The notes: generated by a model from the letters alone, not told the origin. 64,000 nucleotides of DNA from Cetobacterium sp. 2A (GCF_014250685.1 NZ_JACFAJ010000006.1:1200501-1264500), one strand, 5' to 3'; counted from the first letter of the stretch, positions 8,434 through 16,366 are shown. Made by a program: numbers and translations.

Positions 8434-9184
8434 GATATTAATTTCAATAGTTATGGTCCTATCCTTATCTTCATGTAACAATGTGGAAAAAATTGAAGAG
8501 AGTGATTATAGAGGTAGAAATATCGAGTTTACAGAAATCACGGAACAAGATGCGAAAGATACAAAATTTTTAGCAATTTATGATCCGGTAGAACCTTTTA
8601 ACAGAAGAATGTATTACTTCAATTATTATTTAGATAAATATTTTTTAATACCAGTTGTCAATACATATGAATTTGTTACACCGACACCTCTACAAAAAGG
8701 TGTTAATAACTTTTTTAATAACTTCCAAAATGTTTCAACTTTTGCCAATTCAATTTTACAGTTTAAACTTGGAAAAGCCGCTGTTACTGCTTTAAGATTT
8801 GGAGTGAATAGTACAGTTGGAATATTAGGTTTGTTTGATGTGGCAACAGATATTGGATTACCAAAAACTTATGAAGATTTAGGTTTAACTTTAGCTTATT
8901 ACGGAGTAGGAAATGGACCGTACTTAGTTTTACCGGGATATGGACCTACGAATTTAAGAGATATAACTGGAAAAGCTGTTGGTGGAGTTCTTATATACGA
9001 AGCTGATATATATCATCCTCTAGACTTTAGAGCTGATGGAATAGAAGGTGGAAGTTTATATGCCATCAATACAAGAAAAAATACAAAATCATTTAGATAC
9101 TACGGGACAGGAACACCGTTCGAGTATGAATACGTAAGATTCTTCTATACTACTTATAGAGATATATTAAAAGACAATGATTAA
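8420..9184 (+). CDS. mlaA: MlaA (VacJ) family outer-membrane lipoprotein
   Basis: 254 residues. A lipoprotein signal peptide ends in a lipobox (LSLSSC, Cys19). The MlaA core follows: DPVEPFNRRMYYFNY, then PLQKGVNNFFNNFQNVSTFAN and a glycine/proline-rich segment around GNGPYLVLPGYGPTN. MlaA removes mislocalised phospholipids from the outer leaflet of the outer membrane and normally hands them to the MlaFEDB/MlaC system. No other mla gene is in the window. It overlaps the upstream hydrolase gene by 14 bases and the next gene follows after 13 bases. Confidence 0.92.
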   Translation: MKINKILISIVMVLSLSSCNNVEKIEESDYRGRNIEFTEITEQDAKDTKFLAIYDPVEPFNRRMYYFNYYLDKYFLIPVVNTYEFVTPTPLQKGVNNFFNNFQNVSTFANSILQFKLGKAAVTALRFGVNSTVGILGLFDVATDIGLPKTYEDLGLTLAYYGVGNGPYLVLPGYGPTNLRDITGKAVGGVLIYEADIYHPLDFRADGIEGGSLYAINTRKNTKSFRYYGTGTPFEYEYVRFFYTTYRDILKDND

Positions 9185-9197
9185 TAGGGGGGAAGTA

Positions 9198-10583
9198 ATG
9201 AATTTACAAGAGTTTGTTTTGAACTACAGAGAGGACGTAATAAAATCTATACAAGAGGCGGTTAGAATAAGAAGTGTGCAAGAATTAGGAAAACCGGGGA
9301 AGCCTTTTGGTGATGGAGCAGCAGAAGCTTTAGAATACTTTTTAGAGTTAGGAAAATCAATGGGATTTGAAGTTGAGAATTTCGATAACTATGCTGGTCA
9401 TATAGATTTTGGAAATGGTGAAGAGATGCTAGGAGTTTTAGGACATGTGGACGTTGTCCCTGAAGGGGATGGATGGACATTTCCACCATACTCTGCAACA
9501 ATAGCAAATGGAAAGATTTATGGAAGAGGAGTTTTGGATGACAAAGGTCCAAGTATAGTTTGTCTTTATGCTATGAAAGCTCTTAAAGACTCAGGAGTAA
9601 AATTAAATAAAAAGATAAGAATGATATTAGGTGCGAATGAAGAGAGCGGTTGGGAGTGTATGAAACACTATTTTGGAAAGTTAAATATGCCACAGCCAGA
9701 TTTAGCTTTTACTCCAGATTCAGGATTCCCAGTAACATTTGCAGAAAAAGGAATTTTACACTTAGGGTTAGAGAAAGTATATAATGAAAATTTAGATTTT
9801 AGTATTGTAGGTGGAACTGCATTAAACTCTGTTCCAGATTCAGCAATGGCTATATTACCATTATGTATGAGGGATGAGATAGAAAATAAAATTGAAGAAT
9901 TTAATAAAGATAAAGATTATAAAATTAAAGTTATAGAACGTGGAGATAAAATTGGTTTAGAATCTTCTGGAAAAGCATCTCATGGAGCTAGACCAGCAAA
10001 AGGTTACAATAGTATAACTGCTTTATTTAAATTTTTAGGGACATTAGAGATAGAAAATAAGAATTTGAAAGAAATTGTAGAGTTTTTTAAAGAATATATT
10101 TCTATGGATTGTGAAGGAAAATTATTAGGTGTAAACTTAGAAGATGAGCCATCAGGAAAATTATCTCTAAATGTTGGTAAAATAGATTTCCAAAATGATA
10201 AATTTTATTTAGGATTTGATATAAGATATCCTGTAACTTTTACAAAGGAAGTTGTGATAGATCAGATTTTAAAAGCTACAGAGAAGTATGGAATAGAGCT
10301 AAGAATTTTATCAGCAAAAGATCCTTTATATGTTCCAAAAGATACATTCTTAGTTAAGACTCTTATGAATGTTTATCAAGAGATAACAGGGGATTACAAG
10401 ACTCAACCAATAGCAATTGGTGGTGGAACATATGCTCGTGCTGTAAAGAATGGAGTAGCCTTCGGAGCGTTATTAAATACTCAAGAAGATAACATGCACC
10501 AAAGAGATGAATCGCTAGATTTAGATAAGATTGATACTTGGTTAAAAATATATATTCAAGCTATTTACGACTTATCAAAATAA
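9198..10583 (+). CDS. pepV: Dipeptidase PepV-type, M20 metallopeptidase
   Basis: 461 residues. Metal-binding motifs of clan MH are clear: GHVDVVP (His83, Asp85), GVLDDKGP (Asp115 bridging), GANEES (Glu148 general base, Glu149) and TPDSGFP (Asp174). The lid insertion and total length fit PepV/Xaa-His dipeptidases, which split broad dipeptides in the cytoplasm. An ATG at 9177 overlaps mlaA, but GGGGGGAAG precedes the ATG at 9198, which I chose. It is probably cotranscribed with the hydrolase-mlaA pair, though a functional link is not obvious. Confidence 0.88.
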   Translation: MNLQEFVLNYREDVIKSIQEAVRIRSVQELGKPGKPFGDGAAEALEYFLELGKSMGFEVENFDNYAGHIDFGNGEEMLGVLGHVDVVPEGDGWTFPPYSATIANGKIYGRGVLDDKGPSIVCLYAMKALKDSGVKLNKKIRMILGANEESGWECMKHYFGKLNMPQPDLAFTPDSGFPVTFAEKGILHLGLEKVYNENLDFSIVGGTALNSVPDSAMAILPLCMRDEIENKIEEFNKDKDYKIKVIERGDKIGLESSGKASHGARPAKGYNSITALFKFLGTLEIENKNLKEIVEFFKEYISMDCEGKLLGVNLEDEPSGKLSLNVGKIDFQNDKFYLGFDIRYPVTFTKEVVIDQILKATEKYGIELRILSAKDPLYVPKDTFLVKTLMNVYQEITGDYKTQPIAIGGGTYARAVKNGVAFGALLNTQEDNMHQRDESLDLDKIDTWLKIYIQAIYDLSK

Positions 10584-10588
10584 AAGTC

Positions 10589-10617
10589 TTTACTTTTTCT
10601 GAATACTGATGTATAAT
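10589..10617 (+). promoter_or_regulatory. Sigma-70-type promoter for the cold-shock gene
   Basis: TTTACT (10589-10594), 17-base spacer, TATAAT (10612-10617). Transcription from here gives a leader of roughly 120 bases before the csp start codon, a long leader like those of cold-shock mRNAs. Confidence 0.65.
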
Positions 10618-10742
10618 TAATTATATTAATAATATAAGTTAAAAATTTCAAGTGGTAATTAAGGAATATCTTTCAAAAGTGCCTTTTTATTAAATTTAAA
10701 TTTAAGATTTGTATAGTTAAAATTAATTATGGAGGTATACTA

Positions 10743-10940
10743 ATGAACGGTATTGTAAAATGGTTTAACGATGAAAAAGGATTTGGATTTATAACTGGTG
10801 AGGACGGGAAAGATGTATTCGCACACTTCTCTGAAATCAAGAAAGATGGATTCAAAAAGTTAGTAGAAGGAGAGGAAGTTACTTTTGATTTAGGTCAAGG
10901 AACTAAAGGACCTCAAGCTACAAACATCAAAACTAAGTAA
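10743..10940 (+). CDS. Cold-shock protein, CspA family
   Basis: 65 residues forming one complete cold-shock domain that binds single-stranded RNA and DNA. RNP1 is seen as KGFGFI (about 13-18) and RNP2 as DVFAHF (about 25-30), after the standard [16 protein letters not shown] start. The GGAGG RBS lies 7 bases before the ATG. The gene stands alone between its own promoter and terminator and has a long 5' leader, which suggests temperature-dependent post-transcriptional control. Confidence 0.95.
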   Translation: MNGIVKWFNDEKGFGFITGEDGKDVFAHFSEIKKDGFKKLVEGEEVTFDLGQGTKGPQATNIKTK

Positions 10941-10962
10941 TTACAACAATTATAAAGTTATT

Positions 10963-11001
10963 AAAGGCTGAAGATATTAATATATCTTAAGCCTTTTTTT
11001 T
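10963..11001 (+). terminator. Rho-independent terminator after csp
   Basis: AGGCT (10965-10969) pairs with AGCCT (10990-10994), with an inner AAGATAT/ATATCTT stem, followed by nine T. Confidence 0.85.
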
Positions 11002-11020
11002 TATTGAAAAGAGGTGAGAA

Positions 11021-11482
11021 ATGAAAGTTTTAATAGATGCAGATGCTTGCCCAGTAACTGATATTGCTATAAGAATAGCAAAAGAATTTAATTTAGAGAC
11101 AATAATAGTTTGTGATACTGCTCACAAAATTGAAAGAGCGGGTGTTGAAACAGTTGTTATAAGCCAAGGTGCGGATGCTGTTGATTTTGCAATAATATCT
11201 AGAGTGAGTAACTCTGATATTGTAATAACGCAAGACTATGGATTGGCTTCTATCGTTTTATCGAAAAATGCACATGCAATAAATCAAGATGGACTAGTAT
11301 ATAACAAGTATAATATAGAAAGTCTTTTATTTTCGAGACATATGTCACAAAAACTTAGAAATTCAGGTAAAAGAACAAAAGGACCTAAGAAGAGATTAAA
11401 AGATGATGATATAAGGTTTGAAGAAAGTTTTAGAAGGATTGTATTAAATAATATAGGAAAAAAAATTACTAAGGAGAGTTAG
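11021..11482 (+). CDS. YaiI/YqxD family protein (DUF188)
   Basis: 153 residues covering the whole family. Diagnostic segments are MKVLIDADACPV at the start, DYGLASIVL in the middle and SGKRTKGPKKR towards the end. The fold is PIN/NYN-nuclease-like, with Asp residues of the N-terminal DADACP and TQDYGLA as presumed metal ligands; the biological role is not established. It begins an apparent three-gene unit with the PhnA-like protein (1-base gap) and the MscS channel. Confidence 0.88.
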   Translation: MKVLIDADACPVTDIAIRIAKEFNLETIIVCDTAHKIERAGVETVVISQGADAVDFAIISRVSNSDIVITQDYGLASIVLSKNAHAINQDGLVYNKYNIESLLFSRHMSQKLRNSGKRTKGPKKRLKDDDIRFEESFRRIVLNNIGKKITKES

Positions 11483-11483
11483 A

Positions 11484-11882
11484 ATGGCTAAAGGTCTAGA
11501 CAAACATATGGAGAGAAAAAGTATAGTAACAAGTTTTGGAAAAGATTTGGCGAGAAGATCTAAATCAACTTGTGAGTTATGTGGAACTAAAAATGTGAAA
11601 TTATCGGTATATGAAGTTCCGCCAGTTGAAGAAGAACCAGTATTTGAAAATTGCTTATTTTTATGTGATGATTGTATAAAAATATTAAATAATATTAAAA
11701 AATCTCAAGAGAATGAATTGAGATTTTTAGGAGATTCTATGTGGAGTGAAGTTCCATTAGTTAAAGCAACATCAATTTATGTACTTGAACAGATAAAGGA
11801 TAGATACCACTGGGCAAATGAAATGTTGGAAAATGCCTATTTAGATGAAGAAACATTAGAAATATTAGGTAGAATCAAATGA
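11484..11882 (+). CDS. PhnA-like zinc-ribbon protein
   Basis: 132 residues. An N-terminal zinc ribbon CELCG (about 29-33) and CDDC (about 59-62) brackets the VYEVPPVEEEP segment characteristic of PhnA/YjdM-type proteins. The remainder is a short helical domain instead of the usual PhnA C-terminal beta domain, so this is a PhnA N-domain homologue rather than a full PhnA. Function in that family is unclear; the historical phosphonate link is weak. The start is 1 base after yaiI, and the stop overlaps the MscS start (ATGA). Confidence 0.7.
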   Translation: MAKGLDKHMERKSIVTSFGKDLARRSKSTCELCGTKNVKLSVYEVPPVEEEPVFENCLFLCDDCIKILNNIKKSQENELRFLGDSMWSEVPLVKATSIYVLEQIKDRYHWANEMLENAYLDEETLEILGRIK

Positions 11883-12733
11883 ATTATATCCAAAATTTAA
11901 TGATGAGTTTAAAAGATGGTCAAGGAAAACTTTTTGTTCAACTTTTATTTGAAGGAATGCTTACATTTACGATAAGATTAATTATTTTTGGGTTAATATT
12001 ATTTATAGGTTCAAGAATAATAAAAAAAATAATATCGTCGTTGGATAAGATTCCTTATGTTGAACAGGATCTTAGTACTAAACAATTTACTAAATCTATA
12101 ATTAAATTAGGGTTATATATTATCTTTTTTCTTATTGGATTGTTAGCTTTTGGATTTTCTGAATCTTCAATAGCTACAATGATAAGTGCTATTGGATTAG
12201 GCGTTGGAATTTCATTGAAAGATTTTCTATCTAATATAGCTGGTGGAGTAGTTATATTTTTTTATAAACCTTTTAAGGTTGGAAATTTTATAAAAGTTAA
12301 TGGAGTTATGGGAGAAGTTTTTAGAATAGAAGTTTTTTCAACACATATCAATAGTTTGGATAGCAAGAGAATAATAATTCCAAACAATGTTATGATAAGT
12401 GGAAATATTATAAATTATGATTCGAATGAAGTAAGACGTATAAAATTAATGTTATCTGTTTCATATAGTTCAGATATGAAAAAAGTAATGTCTGTATTAA
12501 AAAATTTAGCCTCTACTTACGAGGGATTAGATTATTCAATGGAAAATTTTATAAATGTTATGGAGTATGGAGACTCGAGCATAAATATTTTATTTATGGT
12601 TTGGACAAAGACAGAAGGATATTATAAAGTGCGTGGAGAGTTAATGTCTTATATAATAGAACTATTTACAAAAGAAAATATAGATGTTCCATTTAATATA
12701 CTAGATGTGACTCTAACAACTCCACCCAAATAA
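11879..12733 (+). CDS. mscS: Small-conductance mechanosensitive channel, MscS family
   Basis: 284 residues. Three membrane segments (about 27-46, 66-88, 95-125) are followed by the beta and alpha/beta domains of MscS. The pore helix and its continuation are recognisable in GLGVGISLKDFLSNIAGG, then YKPFKVGNFIKVNGVMGEV and IPNNVMISGNIINY. Such channels open under membrane tension during hypo-osmotic shock. Its ATG overlaps the stop of the PhnA-like gene by 4 bases, so translation is coupled. No terminator separates it from the converging ccdA gene 3 bases away. Confidence 0.92.
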   Translation: MNYIQNLMMSLKDGQGKLFVQLLFEGMLTFTIRLIIFGLILFIGSRIIKKIISSLDKIPYVEQDLSTKQFTKSIIKLGLYIIFFLIGLLAFGFSESSIATMISAIGLGVGISLKDFLSNIAGGVVIFFYKPFKVGNFIKVNGVMGEVFRIEVFSTHINSLDSKRIIIPNNVMISGNIINYDSNEVRRIKLMLSVSYSSDMKKVMSVLKNLASTYEGLDYSMENFINVMEYGDSSINILFMVWTKTEGYYKVRGELMSYIIELFTKENIDVPFNILDVTLTTPPK

Positions 12734-12736
12734 TTT

Positions 12737-13411
12737 TTAAATGACTAATGTATATAAAAAAGAAAGTTTATTAAAAAATATAAGTAGACCAATTATCATT
12801 AAAAGAATCCCATTTATTTTTTCTAAGATTGAAATGTGATTATTTATAAAATTGATAAATGGTCTCATTTTTTTTATTGTAAGCGTTAGAATTAAAAACG
12901 GTAATGAAAATCCTAAAGAGTAGATTCCTATTACTGCTAGACCTCCTAAAAAGGTTTTTGACGTAGTTGTATATGCGATGACTGTAAAGAGTATAGGTCC
13001 AGTACACGGAGTCCATCCTAGGCCCAATGTGACTCCTAAGAAAAATGGAAATAAATATCCACCCTTATCAAAATTATTATCCAAATAGATTTTTTTTTCA
13101 GAGTTGAAAACTTTCCACGTTTTAATATTTAATAATTGTAAACCAAATAAAAAAATTATAAAACCTATAATTTTAGTAAAATATTGATTTCCAATTATAA
13201 CACTTAAAATATTTGCAAATTTATATATAAGTATTTGTAATGTAAAAAAAGCTCCGGTAAATCCAAGAAGTAAAAAAATAACAGACAAAAATAAATTTCT
13301 TTCTTTTTTAGTTAAAGTTGAAAAATAGATTGGAAGTAAGGGTAACGTACAAGGGGAAAACACAGATGTAATACCCGCTAAAAAAACTATTATATAAGAT
13401 GTAGTTTCCAT
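12737..13411 (-). CDS. ccdA: CcdA-type thiol-disulfide transmembrane transporter
   Basis: 224 residues with six hydrophobic segments. The two redox cysteines lie in the family motifs FSPCTLPLLP (near 20) and GWTPCTGPIL (near 133). CcdA/DsbD-beta proteins carry reducing equivalents from cytoplasmic thioredoxin across the inner membrane to periplasmic thioredoxin-like partners. Its start overlaps the stop of the adjacent ResA-like gene by 1 base, which fits electron delivery to that protein. No cytochrome c maturation genes are nearby. Confidence 0.9.
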   Translation of the reverse strand: METTSYIIVFLAGITSVFSPCTLPLLPIYFSTLTKKERNLFLSVIFLLLGFTGAFFTLQILIYKFANILSVIIGNQYFTKIIGFIIFLFGLQLLNIKTWKVFNSEKKIYLDNNFDKGGYLFPFFLGVTLGLGWTPCTGPILFTVIAYTTTSKTFLGGLAVIGIYSLGFSLPFLILTLTIKKMRPFINFINNHISILEKINGILLMIIGLLIFFNKLSFLYTLVI

Positions 13412-13905
13412 TATTCTTCCTTTAAATTTTCAAAGATAGATTTGATACTCTCAAAATTTACTGCTCCTAAATGCTTATAGACGATTCCCCCATTTTCATC
13501 TAAAATAAAGGTCATAGGAACCCCTCTTATTAAGAATTTATTGCCTACTTCCATATTTTTATCCTCATAAAAAGTGTAGTTGAATTTTTCTTTATCTAAA
13601 TATTTTTTTATATTTTCTTTAGAATCTATCAGAACAGGGACGATATTGATACTTAAATTTTTATTGTTATCCATAAAACTATTCAAGCTCTTTTTTTCCT
13701 CCAAACATGCAGGACACCAAGTTGTTCCAAAATTTAAGATGGTCATTTTCCCTTTGAAATTATTTTCTGTAAATTCTTTGCCAGATGGATATTCATAAAT
13801 TTTAAATGGCTTAATGATATTGCCTACTTCTAGACCAACAACATCAGTGGAATATAGAAAAGAATGTGAAATCATTAATAATAAAAAATAAAAGATTTTT
13901 TTCAT
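13411..13905 (-). CDS. Secreted thioredoxin-like protein, ResA/TlpA family
   Basis: 164 residues with a signal peptide (hydrophobic residues 4-18) and a TlpA-like thioredoxin domain. The active site is TTWCPAC (Cys64, Cys67), and RGVPMTFILD holds the conserved cis-proline. It is probably periplasmic, reducing disulfides with electrons from CcdA, whose gene overlaps by 1 base. The end client is unknown; methionine sulfoxide reductase or general extracytoplasmic thiol repair are options from related systems. Divergent from the BFD-like gene. Confidence 0.87.
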   Translation of the reverse strand: MKKIFYFLLLMISHSFLYSTDVVGLEVGNIIKPFKIYEYPSGKEFTENNFKGKMTILNFGTTWCPACLEEKKSLNSFMDNNKNLSINIVPVLIDSKENIKKYLDKEKFNYTFYEDKNMEVGNKFLIRGVPMTFILDENGGIVYKHLGAVNFESIKSIFENLKEE

Positions 13906-13940
13906 ATTTTACCTCCTTATACTTATTATAATTTGTATAG

Positions 13941-13969
13941 ATATTATCACCTTGCTTTAGTGAAGTCAA
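13941..13969 (-). promoter_or_regulatory. Promoter for the ResA-ccdA pair
   Basis: On the minus strand, TTGACT (13969-13964), 17-base spacer, TAATAT (13946-13941); 35 bases before the start codon. Confidence 0.6.
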
Positions 13970-13983
13970 CCGCCAAAAAGATG

Positions 13984-14012
13984 TTGATTATTGAATACAA
14001 ATTATGTATACT
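13984..14012 (+). promoter_or_regulatory. Promoter for the BFD-like gene
   Basis: TTGATT (13984-13989), 17-base spacer, TATACT (14007-14012), 44 bases before the ATG at 14057 and divergent from the ResA promoter. Confidence 0.65.
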
Positions 14013-14056
14013 ATATGTACTGTGTGCAATACATTAAAATTAAGGGAGATATCTAA

Positions 14057-14230
14057 ATGTCAGAAAATAAAATAATATGTTTTTGTAAAAATGTAAACTA
14101 TGAAACAATAGTAAAATCAATAGAAGATGGAGCGAAAACAGTAGATCAAATAAAAGAAGTTACTGGTGCTGGAACAGCATGTGGAAGATGTACTGGTAGA
14201 ATTCAAGAAATTTTAGATTCGAATAAATAA
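14057..14230 (+). CDS. BFD-like [2Fe-2S]-binding small protein, 57 aa
   Basis: Start ATG 14057 with AGGGAGAT upstream; stop at 14228-14230. The 57-residue product is a complete BFD-like domain: CxC at Cys8 and Cys10, and CxxC at Cys42 and Cys45 within GTACGRC, the [2Fe-2S] cluster pattern of bacterioferritin-associated ferredoxin and of the C-terminal domains of NifU and nitrite reductase. Such stand-alone domains release iron from ferritins or shuttle electrons. It has its own promoter and terminator. The partner is unknown; the encapsulated ferritin in this window lies 46 kb away. Confidence 0.85.
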   Translation: MSENKIICFCKNVNYETIVKSIEDGAKTVDQIKEVTGAGTACGRCTGRIQEILDSNK

Positions 14231-14233
14231 TTG

Positions 14234-14271
14234 AAAAGAGGTAGTTCCTTATAATAGGAACTACCTCTTTT
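14234..14271. terminator. Bidirectional terminator
   Basis: AAAAGAGGTAGTTCC (14234-14248) pairs perfectly with GGAACTACCTCTTTT (14257-14271), a 15-bp stem between the converging BFD-like (+) and SRPBCC (-) genes. Confidence 0.9.
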
Positions 14272-14272
14272 A

Positions 14273-14740
14273 TTATTTGCTTGCCTTATAATCAGCTTCA
14301 ACTACTTCTTTAAGTTTTAATAACTGCTTATGAAGTATATGTCTATCAATAGATTTGAATAATTTATAAAGAGAAGTACCTTTTAAAATCCACGCAGTTT
14401 CAGTCAGATGAGTTTTATCAGTAGGAACATCTTCGAAATCATACTCAATTTTAAAATCTACCCATTTGCTTCCAATTTCAATTTGGTACATTTTTCCATC
14501 TTCGTACGCCAAAACTTTTCCAGTATATTCTTCTTTTGATCCATACATTTTTATTTTTTCTTCAAAAGTACTTCCTACATTTCCATCAACTTTATTAAAT
14601 GTTTCCTCTTTTAAGCCTTTTATCCATGTACCATTTTTTTGATAATCAGAAAGAAACTTAAAAACGAAATCTTTTGGAGCATTTATTTCTACACTTTCAA
14701 CATAAAAAGGAACTGTTTCATTAATATCTTTTACTTGCAT
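14273..14740 (-). CDS. SRPBCC-fold (polyketide cyclase/START-like) protein
   Basis: 155 residues. The sequence pattern is that of the SRPBCC superfamily: an opening strand with ESVEINAPKDFVFKFLSDY (the INAPxxxVFxxLxDY signature), a central beta-sheet and a long C-terminal helix ending at KLKEVVEADYKASK. Proteins of this fold bind small hydrophobic ligands or lipids in a deep pocket. No catalytic residues can be assigned. It is a single gene between a bidirectional terminator and an AT-rich gap; function unknown. Confidence 0.75.
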   Translation of the reverse strand: MQVKDINETVPFYVESVEINAPKDFVFKFLSDYQKNGTWIKGLKEETFNKVDGNVGSTFEEKIKMYGSKEEYTGKVLAYEDGKMYQIEIGSKWVDFKIEYDFEDVPTDKTHLTETAWILKGTSLYKLFKSIDRHILHKQLLKLKEVVEADYKASK

Positions 14741-14813
14741 AATTTATATCCTCCTAAATTGTTTTATATGGTTATGTAAATTATATTAGAGTTATTTTAT
14801 TATTTCCTTTATT

Positions 14814-14841
14814 TTGATTTTATAAATTTTTAAGGTACAAT
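14814..14841 (+). promoter_or_regulatory. Sigma-70-type promoter
   Basis: TTGATT (14814-14819), 16-base spacer, TACAAT (14836-14841), just before the DUF2147 gene. Confidence 0.6.
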
Positions 14842-14869
14842 TCAATAGAAAAAAATAGGAGGAGATTGA

Positions 14870-15331
14870 ATGATAAAAAAAATCATGATGTTATTATTTC
14901 TATGTTTTACGGTAGTATTTTCAGATGAGTTTGAAGGCGACTGGATGATACCTTCTGGAAAAACTGTTATTAGAATAGTCAAAAAAGGTGAAGAATACTC
15001 GGGGTATGTAGTATGGCTAAAAGAAAAGGAATATCCCAAGGGGGATAAAATGGAGGGTCTTGAGCAGATAGATAGAAAAAATCCAAATTCTAAATTAAGA
15101 AATAGAAAAGTTATAGGGCTTCAAGTAGTTGGAGATATGAGACAAGACCCTAAAAACCCAAATGTTATTTCAGGAGGATGGGTATATGATTCTTGGAATG
15201 GTAAAAAATATTATGGACAGGCTAAAATAATAGATAAAAATACATTAGCTTTAAAAGGGTCATTGGATAAATGGGGTGTTTTTGGTTATTCACAAGAGTG
15301 TAAACGGATAAATTTAAAAGGAAAAGAGTAA
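14870..15331 (+). CDS. Secreted DUF2147-family protein
   Basis: 153 residues with a signal peptide (about 1-18) followed by one DUF2147 domain: GDWMIPSGKTVIRI, the YSGYVVWLKEK segment, and the closing GWVYDSWNGKKYYGQAKI and DKWGVFGYSQ stretches. The domain is a small beta-barrel found in exported proteins of Gram-negative bacteria; no activity is established. AGGAGG precedes the ATG. The stop codon lies inside the stem of the following bidirectional terminator. Confidence 0.85.
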   Translation: MIKKIMMLLFLCFTVVFSDEFEGDWMIPSGKTVIRIVKKGEEYSGYVVWLKEKEYPKGDKMEGLEQIDRKNPNSKLRNRKVIGLQVVGDMRQDPKNPNVISGGWVYDSWNGKKYYGQAKIIDKNTLALKGSLDKWGVFGYSQECKRINLKGKE

Positions 15332-15353
15332 TCTATTCAGATTACTCTTTTTT
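15322..15353. terminator. Bidirectional terminator spanning both stop codons
   Basis: AAAAGAGTAATCT (15322-15334) pairs with AGATTACTCTTTT (15339-15351). The stem contains the stop codons of both converging genes (plus stop 15329-15331, minus stop 15342-15344). Confidence 0.88.
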
Positions 15354-16334
15354 ATAAATATTCCAATAGTTTTCAAGACCCCTAATTTTGAATAAATGTT
15401 CCAAAAGAATCAGAGTATCTTCTCTGTTCATAGAGAATGGTAAAAGTTCGAAACCATCTAAAGCTTCCTTAATTACGGCATTAATATATTCTTTTTTAAA
15501 TTTATTAAACTTGTTTGGCTGAGTTTCCATATCTTTAAATAAAGAGTTTAAAGAGAAACCATAATTATGAATTAGCTTTGAAATAGAGAAGTTAGCTTTG
15601 CTACTTTCATAATCTTCATTTATATCACATAAATCATCTAATTTTTGTAGAGAAATTCCTATTTTAAACATTCCTGTTTTTAAGGATTCTAATTTTTCTA
15701 AAACTTTAGAATCTTTTTCTAAAGAAATTGGAGATATTAAAGAAAGTACTAAAAGTTCTCCACCTATTCCCTTTAATATATTTTTAGAGATATAATCTGG
15801 AGTTGGATATGTTTTATAGTTATTTAAGTCTCTTAGAGACTCACTTACAGCGACAGAATAGATTTTCTCTAATAATGTATTAGCAGTTTGGCCTAAAGGG
15901 TCATTTAGCTTATAAAGAGATGAGTGAATCAGATTTTGTCCTAACATTACAAGTAAAATATTATTCACAATATGATTTTTAGGTTCTTTCAAAAAAAGAA
16001 TACCTTTATTTTCATTATCTATTATATTATCAGTGGAAGTTATAATTGTTCTTAAAGAAAAAATAATTTTTCCATATTCTATAACTCTTTCCTCGTCTAT
16101 TCCCGTATTTTTTATGGAAATAAGCATTATAAATGAAAAAAAGTTTGTTTTGAAGCTTTTGCTGAAAGATTTATAGTCATTATTTAGCTTTAAATTTTTA
16201 TGGAAAGATATATTCGATTTGAACTGATTTTCAATTTCGTGTTCAATTTTATTTAATAACAAATGTCCATCTTTTAAAAGTTTAAGTAGATTTAAATTTT
16301 TTAAGACAGCTGCTCCAAGTTTAACTTTACTCAC
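15342..16334 (-). CDS. Divergent class I isoprenoid (polyprenyl) synthase-like protein
   Basis: 330 residues, nearly all helical. Two acidic motifs stand where polyprenyl diphosphate synthases have their DDxxD motifs: TSTDNIIDNE (Asp102, Asn103, Asp106) and LQKLDDLCDINED (Asp233, Asp234, Asp237). The second resembles the family's QLxDDxxD well; the first has Asn in place of the second Asp. The start is GTG with GGGAGTG 9 bases upstream. An isoprenoid-binding or prenyl-transferring role is inferred; the normal chain-length and FARM-side residues are not recognisable, so it may be a non-canonical or inactive relative. It stands alone, divergent from the DUF2156 gene. Confidence 0.6.
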   Translation of the reverse strand: MSKVKLGAAVLKNLNLLKLLKDGHLLLNKIEHEIENQFKSNISFHKNLKLNNDYKSFSKSFKTNFFSFIMLISIKNTGIDEERVIEYGKIIFSLRTIITSTDNIIDNENKGILFLKEPKNHIVNNILLVMLGQNLIHSSLYKLNDPLGQTANTLLEKIYSVAVSESLRDLNNYKTYPTPDYISKNILKGIGGELLVLSLISPISLEKDSKVLEKLESLKTGMFKIGISLQKLDDLCDINEDYESSKANFSISKLIHNYGFSLNSLFKDMETQPNKFNKFKKEYINAVIKEALDGFELLPFSMNREDTLILLEHLFKIRGLENYWNIYKKE

Positions 16335-16366
16335 TGTAAATCACTCCCAAATAATAATTTTTTCAA

